A stretch of DNA of 64,000 nt from Luteolibacter rhizosphaerae. GTDB lineage: Bacteria; Verrucomicrobiota; Verrucomicrobiia; Verrucomicrobiales; Akkermansiaceae. The DNA lies in NCBI RefSeq assembly GCF_025950095.1, contig NZ_JAPDDR010000010.1, positions 243,114 to 307,113 on the forward strand, written 5' to 3'. The notes beneath the pieces are model-generated. The model did not search any database. It saw only the letters and a list, made by a program, of their open reading frames with translations, and was not told where the DNA came from. Of this stretch, positions 16,252-25,025 are shown piece after piece (the stretch's first letter is position 1; each line of letters opens with the position of its first letter). A program made the position numbers and the translations under genes.

Positions 16252-19047
16252 TCAGACAACCTTGAAAGCGGCTTCGATCAGGGCTTTTTGTTCGGCATAG
16301 CTTCTGGCCTTTGAACCCGCGGCGGGGCTGGAGGCCCGGGTGCGCCCGGCGTAGCGGACGCGGCGGTCGAGCGCCTTCTCCAAACGCGGGAAGATGTAGG
16401 ACCAGGAGCCCATGTTGAGCGGTTCTTCCTGACACCAGACGAACTTCGAAGCGCCCGGATACTGGGCGACCAGAGCGGCGACCAGCTCATCGTGGAAGGG
16501 ATAGAGCTGCTCGATGCGGAGGATCGCCGTGTCGGTGATGTTGTGCTCCTGACGATAGGCAGCCAGATCGTAGTAGACCTTGCCCGAACAGAAGACGATG
16601 CGGGTGACCTGCATCGGATCCTCGTGGTGCACCGGATCCGGCAGCACCTCTTGGAAGCAGGAACCCTCGAGGAAATCGGCCTCCGTGGAAACCGCTTCGG
16701 GGCGGGTCAGCAGACTCTTGGGCGTCATGAGCACCAGTGGCTTGCGGAAGCTGCGCATCTTCTGGCGGCGCAGAGCGTGGAAGTACTGGGCGGGAGTCGT
16801 GAAGTTGCCCACGATCATGTTCTTCCCGGCGCATAGCTGCAGGAAGCGCTCGAGGCGGGCGCTGGAGTGCTCAGGACCCATGCCTTCGTAGCCGTGAGGC
16901 AGGAGCAGCACGAGGTCGGTCGGGGTCTGCCACTTCGACTCCGCGGAGGCGATGAACTGGTCGATGATGACCTGGGCACCGTTCGAGAAGTCGCCGAACT
17001 GGGCCTCCCACAGGGTCAGCATATTCGGGGCTCCGATCGAATAGCCGTAGTCGAAACCGAGCACGGCGAACTCGGAGAGGAAGGAGTTGTAGACGCAGAA
17101 CTTGGCCTGCGTGGGGCTCACGTGCTCCAGCGGGATGTAACGGGCGCGGGACTCGGAATCGTAGAACACCGCGTGGCGCTGCGAGAAAGTGCCGCGGCGG
17201 CAGTCCTGACCGGAGAGGCGGACCTGATGACCTTCGGTGAGCAGGGCTCCCCAAGCGAGCGATTCGGCAAAGGCCCAGTCCACCGGGCCACCGTTCTGAA
17301 GAGCTTCCTGGCGGCGCGGGATGAAGCGCTTGGCGAGGGTCGGGTGGAGATTGAAGCTTTCCGGGACCGTGGTGAGCACCTTCCCGACATGCTGCAGCAG
17401 GTCGCGGGAGATGCCCGTCGGAACGGGAGCGTGATTGTAGTCCTCCTGCTCGACGGCGGTGGAGCCACTGAAGACGCTGCGGTCGCCGCTGGCCTGCATC
17501 TCGACCATCTTGGCGTGGCCCGCTTCGAAGCGGTCCCAGATGTCCTTCTCGATCTTGTCCGCTTCCTCTTGGCTCAGGACACCCTGACCCACCAGTTGCT
17601 TCTTATAGATCTGGCCGATCGTCTCGCGCTCCTGGATGTGCTTGTAGATGTGCGGCTGGGTGAACGCGGCCTGGTCGGTCTCGTTGTGACCCTGGCGGCG
17701 GTAGCAATACATGTCGATCACCACGTCGCGACCGAACTTCTGGCGGAATTCGAGGGCGAACTGGGCGGCCCAGTAGAGTTCCATCGGCACCTCCCCGTTC
17801 ACGTGCAGGATCGGTGCCTCGATCATCTTGGCCACGTCCGTCGCATAGGCGGAGGAGCGGGCATCGGCCGGCATCGTGGTGAAGCCGATCTGGTTGTTGA
17901 TGATCAGGTGAATCGTGCCCCCGGTGCGGTAGCCCGGGAGTTGGGAAAGGTTCAGCACTTCGGCCACCGAACCCTGACCGGCGAAGGCGGCATCCCCGTG
18001 GAGGAGGATCGGCAGCACCCGCTTGCGGTCGGTTTTCACGCCGTCGTCGCCGATCAGGCGCTGGCGGGCGCGGGCCTTGCCCTCCACCACCGCGTTCACG
18101 GCTTCGAGGTGGCTCGGGTTGGCGGCGAGGCTCACGCGGACCTTGCCATCGGGCAGTTCGCGGACGCTCTCGTAACCGAGGTGGTACTTCACGTCGCCAT
18201 CACCCGCCACGAGGTCGGGCATGTAATTCGGCGTGAATTCATACAAAATCGTCGTCAGGGACTTGCGGACGAAGTTCGCCAGCACGTTCAGGCGACCGCG
18301 GTGGGCCATGCCCATCTCGATCTCCAAAACCCCCTCGGAAGGACACTTTTCGAGGATGGCATTCAGGAAGACCATCGCCCCCTCGCCCCCTTCCAGCGAG
18401 AAGCGCTTCTCACCGAGGAACTTCTTGCCGAGGAAATTCTCGAAGCTGTCCGCCTCGATCAACCAGCCGAGCGCGCGGGCCTTGCGGTCCGCCGGATCCT
18501 CGGCACGCAGCGCGTGGGCCTCGATCTGCTGGCGCACCCAGTGGCGCACGGTGGTGTTATTAATATGCGTGAACTCGAAGCCGATGAAGCCGGAATAGGT
18601 GGCTTCCAGAGCCCCCAGCATGTCGCGCAGCTTCATCTTCGCGCCCTCGCGGAAGAGCGGATTGGAAGCCTCCTTGTCCATGTCCTCCTCGGTAAAACCG
18701 AACTGGGAAGGCGCCAGCCGCGGATTTCGCTCCGGGCCGCTGAGCGGGTTAATGTGCGCCTGAGTGTGGCCGAGGGCACGGAAATTGTAAACGAGGCTCA
18801 CCACCTTGCCATAGAAGGCGAGCTGGCCCTCGCTCGGCGGGGCTTCCACCGGCGCGGCCGCAGGTGCCGCTGCCGGGGCGGGAGCGGCGGCTGCCTCCCC
18901 TCGCGGCCGGAGCTGGGCGACCCCGAGCTCGAATCCTTCAAAAAAGGCCGCCCACGTGGGGTCGACCGAACGGGCATCCGCGCACCACAGCGCGTATTGT
19001 TCCTCCAGCAGGTCCGCATTGAAGCGGGCGGAAACCGACGATTTCAT
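16252..19047 (-). CDS. sucA: 2-oxoglutarate dehydrogenase E1 component
   Basis: A 931-residue thiamine-diphosphate-dependent decarboxylase of the TCA cycle. The N-terminal E2-binding helix (ADLLEEQYALWCADARSVDP), an Ala/Pro linker at 53-70, and ThDP-fold motifs AHRGRLNVL (249-256), GDAAFAGQG (351-359) and NNQIGFTT are all present. The C-terminal pyrimidine-binding half is normal. It starts at 19047, 163 bp from the divergent ABC ATPase gene, so the sucAB promoter is in that gap. E3 (lpd) is not in the window. Confidence 0.97.
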   Translation of the reverse strand: MKSSVSARFNADLLEEQYALWCADARSVDPTWAAFFEGFELGVAQLRPRGEAAAAPAPAAAPAAAPVEAPPSEGQLAFYGKVVSLVYNFRALGHTQAHINPLSGPERNPRLAPSQFGFTEEDMDKEASNPLFREGAKMKLRDMLGALEATYSGFIGFEFTHINNTTVRHWVRQQIEAHALRAEDPADRKARALGWLIEADSFENFLGKKFLGEKRFSLEGGEGAMVFLNAILEKCPSEGVLEIEMGMAHRGRLNVLANFVRKSLTTILYEFTPNYMPDLVAGDGDVKYHLGYESVRELPDGKVRVSLAANPSHLEAVNAVVEGKARARQRLIGDDGVKTDRKRVLPILLHGDAAFAGQGSVAEVLNLSQLPGYRTGGTIHLIINNQIGFTTMPADARSSAYATDVAKMIEAPILHVNGEVPMELYWAAQFALEFRQKFGRDVVIDMYCYRRQGHNETDQAAFTQPHIYKHIQERETIGQIYKKQLVGQGVLSQEEADKIEKDIWDRFEAGHAKMVEMQASGDRSVFSGSTAVEQEDYNHAPVPTGISRDLLQHVGKVLTTVPESFNLHPTLAKRFIPRRQEALQNGGPVDWAFAESLAWGALLTEGHQVRLSGQDCRRGTFSQRHAVFYDSESRARYIPLEHVSPTQAKFCVYNSFLSEFAVLGFDYGYSIGAPNMLTLWEAQFGDFSNGAQVIIDQFIASAESKWQTPTDLVLLLPHGYEGMGPEHSSARLERFLQLCAGKNMIVGNFTTPAQYFHALRRQKMRSFRKPLVLMTPKSLLTRPEAVSTEADFLEGSCFQEVLPDPVHHEDPMQVTRIVFCSGKVYYDLAAYRQEHNITDTAILRIEQLYPFHDELVAALVAQYPGASKFVWCQEEPLNMGSWSYIFPRLEKALDRRVRYAGRTRASSPAAGSKARSYAEQKALIEAAFKVV

Positions 19048-19210
19048 GGACGGTAGATTCGGGTGTGGGCTGGAGTTCGCGGAAATTCCCGCTTGGCCCC
19101 TCGCGCGCAGCGCTTAGGTAAGAGGCCGTCTGGAAACCGTCAACGCACAAGGCCGGTTTTTCCGGTAATTCCAGTAATCGTCGCCATTCTAGCAATACAT
19201 CGTATTTCCA

Positions 19211-20143
19211 ATGATCGAAGTCAGGGAACTTACCAAGAGCTTTGCCCGCCACACGGCGGTCAAAGGCATCGACTTCAGCGTCCAGAAGGGCGAGATCGTC
19301 GGATTCCTCGGGCCGAACGGCGCTGGTAAGACCACCACCATGCGGATGCTGACCGGTTACCTGCCTCCGACCTCCGGCAGCGCGACCATCGCCGGCTTCG
19401 ATATCTTCCGCCAATCCTTGGATGCCCGGCGCTGCATCGGCTACATGCCGGAGAACGTCCCGCTCTACGAAGACATGCGGGTACGGGAATTCCTGCGCTA
19501 CCGTGCCTCCCTGAAGGGCCTGAACAATCGGGACGCGAAACGCCGGGTCAACGAAGTCATAGAAACGTGCGGACTGGAAGGCGTGCGCCGGAAAATGATC
19601 AAAGTGCTCTCCAAGGGCTACCGGCAGCGGGTTGGCCTCGCCGATGCCTTGGTCCACGAGCCGCAGCTCCTGATTCTGGACGAACCCACCAACGGGCTCG
19701 ACCCGAACCAGATCCGGCAGATCCGCGATCTGATCAAGCGGCTCTCCGAGAATCACACGATCCTGCTCTCCACCCACATCCTTCACGAAGTCGAAATGAC
19801 CTGCGGCCGGGTCATCATCATCGACGGCGGCCAGATCAAGGCCCAGGACACCCCGCAGAACCTGGTGGCCGGGATGCGTGCCGCCGGACGGGTGCATGCC
19901 GAGATCTCCGGGGACTCCGGAGTGATCGCCCCTGCCCTCCAGCGGATGGACCACGTGAAACGCGTGACCCACGAAATCGTCGAGGGAGACTGGTCGCATT
20001 ACGAGATCCTCGTGGATTCCGGCACGGATGCCCGCGAGCGGATCCATGAGCTGGCCTCCCAGTATGGCTGGCCGCTGCGGAGCTTGCACCGGAAAGATCC
20101 GACTCTGGAAGACGTCTTCGTCGAGCTCACCCGTAGGGATTGA
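19211..20143 (+). CDS. ABC transporter ATP-binding protein (ABC-2/GldA-like), orphan
   Basis: A 310-residue ATPase: Walker A GPNGAGKTTT, Q/E-loop region IGYMPENVPLYEDM, degenerate signature LSKGYRQRVGLADAL, Walker B LLILDEPTNGLDPNQ, and switch histidine STHILHEVE. The C-terminal ~80 residues are the DUF4162-like tail of ABC-2 drug/polysaccharide or gliding-type exporters. GldA-like proteins share this layout. No permease gene is adjacent: the next gene is convergent. The permease must be encoded elsewhere. Its promoter shares 163 bp with sucA. Confidence 0.9.
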   Translation: MIEVRELTKSFARHTAVKGIDFSVQKGEIVGFLGPNGAGKTTTMRMLTGYLPPTSGSATIAGFDIFRQSLDARRCIGYMPENVPLYEDMRVREFLRYRASLKGLNNRDAKRRVNEVIETCGLEGVRRKMIKVLSKGYRQRVGLADALVHEPQLLILDEPTNGLDPNQIRQIRDLIKRLSENHTILLSTHILHEVEMTCGRVIIIDGGQIKAQDTPQNLVAGMRAAGRVHAEISGDSGVIAPALQRMDHVKRVTHEIVEGDWSHYEILVDSGTDARERIHELASQYGWPLRSLHRKDPTLEDVFVELTRRD

Positions 20144-20168
20144 CCGCGAGGCTCGGAGCCCCGCGGTC
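20142..20168. terminator. hairpin at the end of the ABC ATPase gene
   Basis: A 7-bp stem (20142-20148 with 20162-20168) continued after one mismatch by GGCT/AGCC around a 3-nt loop. It begins inside the ABC stop codon and lies between convergent genes. There is no clear T-run, so its role as a terminator is uncertain. Confidence 0.4.
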
Positions 20169-20182
20169 TCCATGCTGAGGAC

Positions 20183-23100
20183 TCAGGGGCTCTCCGTAAC
20201 CTGCACTCTGAAGTAGAAGCGATCCCCACCCTCCGGGAAGGGTATGGAGATCACTTCGATTTCGCCATCGTCCGCCACCACCACGGGCTCCCCTTCCGCT
20301 TCGTCCCACCGGGACAGATCCGCACTGAAAACCGGCTTGAGTAACCAGCCCTTGGTCTCAATGCCCTTGCGGCGGCAGAAGAGAACCCGGCGACCGTTCT
20401 CGCCATCGAGATCCAGAGCCGAAAGCCCCCGCACTGCAAGCGCACCCTCCTCCACCAGCAGGCGATCGACATTCGAGAGCAGCGGATCGGAGCCGAAGGC
20501 ATACTCAAGCAGGTTCACCGTGCCATCGCCATCGCAGTCGGCATCCGCCCCGCTCAGGTCCGGGTCCGCCAGCATCGCGGCATCGAAGTGCAGCTCGCGC
20601 CACTGTTGGAAGCTCATGATGCCTGTGCCACCATCGTTCGGCGGCGGATCTTCTTCACCGGGCGAACCGCCGGGATGGGTGCTCGGTCGCCAGCCCTCCG
20701 CGGTATTCCAAAGCTCCGCCGGGCCATCCGGGTGAAGCGCCACGAGCGAGTGACCCTGATTGTCCGTCGAGGGGTGCCATGCGTCGTCATAGACGAAGTC
20801 GATCAGCGTCTCTCCAGCCTGGCTCTTCAAGCGGATGCGCTCTCCACTATTGTCGAGGCTTCCCTCATACACGCCGGCGACGGGGATGGTGCTACTATAG
20901 CGGACCGCGAACGCGGCGGCATTGTGAACCAGAAGGATGGTTTCGCCCGGCTGGATGATGCGACTGCCGAAGGTGAAGGTCAGCCCGCTGGTGAAGTGTG
21001 CGCCGCTGAGGTCGATGCCAACGGTGCCGATGTTACGGATCTCGATGAACTCGAACTCTTCCTTCTCCGGGAAGCCTTGCGCCACTTCTGCCGCCGTGGA
21101 AGCGGCCGGATTGTACATGATCTCCGTGACGCGAAGCGGCGGCAGGGTATCTGAAACAAAGCTGCGTGAGTTCAAGGCACTCCATGTGGAGCCGTTGCGG
21201 ACCCGCGCCTTCACCTCGAGCGTATAGTCGATCGTCACTGCGGACGAGTAGACTTGGGCCGATGGCGACAGGCCACCACCCGACAGACGTGGATCGGATC
21301 CATCCAAGGTGTAGTAGATGGTGCCACCCGTGTTCGGATTGCTCATCTGAAGCGCATAGTGTGCAGGGACCAGACCGCCCTCCTGACTGAAAGTCGGCGG
21401 ATCGATGGTCGGATAGTAGCCCTGCCCGCGCATGAAGTTCCGCAGGATGGTGGCATTGTCGTTCAGGCCGGTCCCATCAACCGTTCCGGTGGCGATGATA
21501 TTCCGGATACGAGAGATCTCTGCCTGCCACTCGACGTCACGGCGAACCGGGGGCTCCTGGATCGTATCCCCCCATCGTGCGGACTCCGCCACGATGGGCT
21601 TGCGCAGGTGATTGCCCAGCGCATCCCAACGCGAAAGCACCTGCGGCGTGCTGAGCGCACCTCCCGTGGAGATGTGCTTGTACAGCCGGTCCGCCACGGT
21701 CATCAGGAAATCCGGGTTCACCCGGGCTGCGTGCCAGATCTTGCCGGACGGAGAAGTAAGGTCTGCCGAGCTCACGCGAAAGGCGGGGTGTACCCATGCG
21801 GTGAGGTTCGAGCTGTTACCCGTGCCCCATGAAGCTTCGCCATCCCAGTTGAAGAACTGAAAGGCACCCGCCGGATTGTTGCGATTGCCACCCCACCAGT
21901 TGTTCACCGGCCAGTCGTTCATGCCGGTATACCATGCGCAGAGCAGGTAATCCGCGAAGCTGGGGATATCCACATACTCCTTCAGTTCGGAGTAGTTGGC
22001 GGGCACGGACATGTTCTTCGCCACCAGTTCGCCGATCGTGTAGTTCCAGCGCGTGGCGTCGCCGCCATGGGTGCCGCCGTGGTTCACACTGAACCAATCT
22101 TCCTTCTCACCACCCAAGACATTCGCGGCGAAGGCTCCGTCCGGACGCTCGACCGGGTTGTAGAGTCCCCAGTAGATGCCATTGATGAAGAGGTGGACGA
22201 AGCGACCCGGTGCCCCGGGCCCGCCCATCGCGACACGCGTGGTGCGGTAGAACTCATCTTCCGTGTAGGTGCTACGGGTCGGATTCCAACTGCGGGCAAA
22301 ACTATGGTTGTTCCCCGCTCGCAGCACGATCTTGTCCACACTCTCATTCCCCTTCCCCGGGAATAGCGGACCGGTGGTGAAGAGCTTGGAATCGAACTTC
22401 GACTCACCATAAGCGCTGGAGAACGAGAGCCGCAGGGAGCGCTTCATCCGGTCGTGGCTGTGACCTTCCACACTGCAGTCCGCCTGCACATTGTTGGCCG
22501 GGGCATTCGGATCGATGTACTCGATCGACGCCGGCTTCTTGAGGTCATCGTTGCGGTAGAAACCCATGCCCCCCGTGGCGCTCCACATATCGGTCTTGTT
22601 CACCACCAGCGACATGGTGGGGATCTCCTTCATGCCCTCGGTCAGATCTGCCGCATAGGCGGGGTCGTTCACGATCTCCGGATCCATTTCGTAGTCGTGG
22701 ATACGGGAGCCCACCCCCACCGGAATCGTCGGTTGCGGCCAACCGGCAATGGTCGCGGGCTGCCGGATGACATCGTCCAGCTTGAGGAAGGTCCGGGTCT
22801 CCGGCTTGGGCGAACTGTAACCGGAGCGGAATGCCGCGGCACGCACCACCGCAGTGGTCGTGATGGAAATCGGCCCCGTGTAGATGGTGCCCGTCGTCGC
22901 CGTGGGTGCCGAGCCATCCGTGGTGAAGCGGATCTGGGCCTGCGACATCTCGTTGCTGAGCGTAAGGGAGAAGGGCTCGGTGAAGTAGCCACGCTCGGCG
23001 CTGAAGACCACGTCCGGAACCAGACCCAAGGTGCTCGTGTCGTTCGCCCCGCCTGGCGTCGGCGTGGTATAGTACTGGTAGTAGGGCAGCACCTCGCCCC

Positions 23101-24751
23101 CTGCGATGAGCTCCGGCAGCAGCAGGAAGTTGTCGTCCGCTGCCGAATGATTGAGTGCATGGAAGGCCAGAACGTTCGGCTGGCCTGCCTGGAGCAGCGA
23201 GAGATGGGCACTGATATCGATCGTTTCGGCCGTAAGCCCGGCGCTGGTTTCACGGTGCAACGTGGCTACGGACGAGGTGCTCAGATTTGTCGGGGCATTG
23301 TGGCGCGCCACTTCGATCCCATTCAAGTAGGCCACGAATCCGTCATCATAGCGGAGCTTCAGGACCAGCGAATCGAAGTCGTTCACCGTTTCGGGCATGA
23401 AATTGAAACGGACCAAGGCACTCGCCGAGACTCCCTTCATCTGTGCGCCGATCTGGGATTGGATCACCTCGTCGTAAGGCGAACGCGGAACGTAGTAGGC
23501 CAAGGCGTGCGCGACCCCCGCATCGAACAAGGCGATACCCTCCGGGGTCAGTGGCGCGAGCCCGTCATCCCCCAGGAAGGTGTGGATGCGTGCGGCAGGA
23601 GCCGGCACATTCCCACGCAGCATTTGGCCTTTCTCCACCACCAACACCGCGGGCTCCCCGGTGGACGCCGTGGCGATCACCTTGGACCCGACGGCATTGT
23701 TGCTGATCGAGGCGACATTGAAGGTCCCCGCCGTTTGGCGAACGACCAGCGGCCCGGCAGCAAGCCCGGCGCCGAGCGGATGCGTCGAGCCCAGCGTGGT
23801 AAGCTGGATGTCGGTCTGAAGGTTGACCGCACTGCCGGAACTACTGAGTTGGAAGTCGTCGGTGAGTCCCCGCTCCCAGTTGATCCCCGGCACGGCCACG
23901 TCCTTCAGTTTCGTGTTCACCGCCGTCGAACTCACGGAGGAGGAAACCATGACCAAGTCCATCCCCGCGGCGTTCGCTGCTTGCACGGCGTCGTCATCGA
24001 TCAAGGTGACGCGGTGCCCGAGGACCGTGGTGAGTCGGTTGATCACCGACTGGTCACCTGCCGAGGCCACGCCGCTCGCTGGGACCTCGCCCACATAGAG
24101 AATCTTGGCAGCCCCCACCGGAGGCGGCGTGTCATCGTAACCAATCCCGCTGTGCACGGTGAACCAAGCGGCTCCAGGCGAGTATCCCTCTCCGTTCCAC
24201 ATCGGCGGCAAGGGGCCTTCGGGAATGAACACCTGGGCTTCGGCGCCTTGCGCAATCAAGGAAACCGGCGCACCCGGAACCGGGGTCACCCCGTATGAGA
24301 CATTCTGGAGCTGCTCGGGGAAGGACGGTGAATACTCCCAGGAAATCGTGGTCCCGTCCGCCTTCACCAGCGCGAGATACTCTCCCGCCGTGGTGAGCTT
24401 GAAGTTCGTGTGCAGAGGATTGCCGGCGACACGACGATTCTTGTCGGAAGCGAAGACGACGAGATAGCCCTTTGAGGGCAGGCTTACGTTCGGGAACTTC
24501 CACTTCTTGAGGTTCGCCGCCTCGTCCGTGAGATACCATCCGTTGAGGCTGACCGGAAAGGGAGTGGGATTGTGAAGCTCGATCCAGTCCTCCTTCGAGC
24601 CATTCTCGTCGGACAGGCCGTTGCTGTTCGAAGCCACGAACTCGCTGATGACCACATTCGAAGAGTAGACCCCTACGGCCCGGGCGGCGGGCAAAGCGAA
24701 AACGGACAGCAGGAACGCGAAGGTGCGGAAAAAGGGGAAGGCAGATCTCAT
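20183..24751 (-). CDS. giant secreted lamin-tail / chitobiase-like / CotH-kinase protein
   Basis: A 1522-residue exported protein. The frame is open further upstream, but MRSAFPFFRTFAFLLSVFAL with an ALPAARA cleavage region at 24751 is a clean signal peptide. Domains in rough order: lamin-tail domain 33-140 (ISEFVASNSNGLSDENGS, DWIELHNPTPFPVSLNGWYL); a ThuA/glutaminase-like Rossmann segment 225-440; chitobiase C-terminal-like repeat near 585-660 (RFTTDGSAPT); CotH-kinase region 690-1050 (GMGFYRNDD, GIYWGLYNPVERPDG); second chitobiase-like repeat near 1120-1190 (YYTLDGSDP); second lamin-tail domain 1200-1345; and an acidic Ca-binding DADCDGDGTVNLLEYAFGSDP near 1400. Such proteins are frequent in Verrucomicrobia; the substrate of the CotH kinase-like domain is unknown. 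Confidence 0.9.
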   Translation of the reverse strand: MRSAFPFFRTFAFLLSVFALPAARAVGVYSSNVVISEFVASNSNGLSDENGSKEDWIELHNPTPFPVSLNGWYLTDEAANLKKWKFPNVSLPSKGYLVVFASDKNRRVAGNPLHTNFKLTTAGEYLALVKADGTTISWEYSPSFPEQLQNVSYGVTPVPGAPVSLIAQGAEAQVFIPEGPLPPMWNGEGYSPGAAWFTVHSGIGYDDTPPPVGAAKILYVGEVPASGVASAGDQSVINRLTTVLGHRVTLIDDDAVQAANAAGMDLVMVSSSVSSTAVNTKLKDVAVPGINWERGLTDDFQLSSSGSAVNLQTDIQLTTLGSTHPLGAGLAAGPLVVRQTAGTFNVASISNNAVGSKVIATASTGEPAVLVVEKGQMLRGNVPAPAARIHTFLGDDGLAPLTPEGIALFDAGVAHALAYYVPRSPYDEVIQSQIGAQMKGVSASALVRFNFMPETVNDFDSLVLKLRYDDGFVAYLNGIEVARHNAPTNLSTSSVATLHRETSAGLTAETIDISAHLSLLQAGQPNVLAFHALNHSAADDNFLLLPELIAGGEVLPYYQYYTTPTPGGANDTSTLGLVPDVVFSAERGYFTEPFSLTLSNEMSQAQIRFTTDGSAPTATTGTIYTGPISITTTAVVRAAAFRSGYSSPKPETRTFLKLDDVIRQPATIAGWPQPTIPVGVGSRIHDYEMDPEIVNDPAYAADLTEGMKEIPTMSLVVNKTDMWSATGGMGFYRNDDLKKPASIEYIDPNAPANNVQADCSVEGHSHDRMKRSLRLSFSSAYGESKFDSKLFTTGPLFPGKGNESVDKIVLRAGNNHSFARSWNPTRSTYTEDEFYRTTRVAMGGPGAPGRFVHLFINGIYWGLYNPVERPDGAFAANVLGGEKEDWFSVNHGGTHGGDATRWNYTIGELVAKNMSVPANYSELKEYVDIPSFADYLLCAWYTGMNDWPVNNWWGGNRNNPAGAFQFFNWDGEASWGTGNSSNLTAWVHPAFRVSSADLTSPSGKIWHAARVNPDFLMTVADRLYKHISTGGALSTPQVLSRWDALGNHLRKPIVAESARWGDTIQEPPVRRDVEWQAEISRIRNIIATGTVDGTGLNDNATILRNFMRGQGYYPTIDPPTFSQEGGLVPAHYALQMSNPNTGGTIYYTLDGSDPRLSGGGLSPSAQVYSSAVTIDYTLEVKARVRNGSTWSALNSRSFVSDTLPPLRVTEIMYNPAASTAAEVAQGFPEKEEFEFIEIRNIGTVGIDLSGAHFTSGLTFTFGSRIIQPGETILLVHNAAAFAVRYSSTIPVAGVYEGSLDNSGERIRLKSQAGETLIDFVYDDAWHPSTDNQGHSLVALHPDGPAELWNTAEGWRPSTHPGGSPGEEDPPPNDGGTGIMSFQQWRELHFDAAMLADPDLSGADADCDGDGTVNLLEYAFGSDPLLSNVDRLLVEEGALAVRGLSALDLDGENGRRVLFCRRKGIETKGWLLKPVFSADLSRWDEAEGEPVVVADDGEIEVISIPFPEGGDRFYFRVQVTESP

Positions 24752-25025
24752 GCGCGGGGGAACGACGAGAAGTCGGGGGGTGGGGTAGGAGGTCCGGGAT
24801 CGAGCGCCCGGGCGGATGGATAGGCATGAGCCCCCTTTCCCCCTCGCATTCAATGGCAAAACCCCGGAATAGCTACGATTCGGGATTTCCCCTACAGGCC
24901 CCGGCGGGCCCTCACCCTCACCGGAATGGAGGGAAGCTCCATAAGGTGCAAGATGCCCTCAAACGGGGATATCTCCGGACTGGATTGACAGGCACGCTCG
25001 TCCACGCTGCGTAGTGCAAACCTCC

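Noticed and set aside
16867..19056. 729-codon open frame on the plus strand opposite sucA
   Set aside because: Antisense shadow of sucA; composition rich in Ala, Gly, Asp and Val with no domain.
22454..24298. 614-codon plus-strand frame opposite the CotH/lamin-tail gene
   Set aside because: Arg/His-rich antisense shadow; the minus-strand protein has clear domains.
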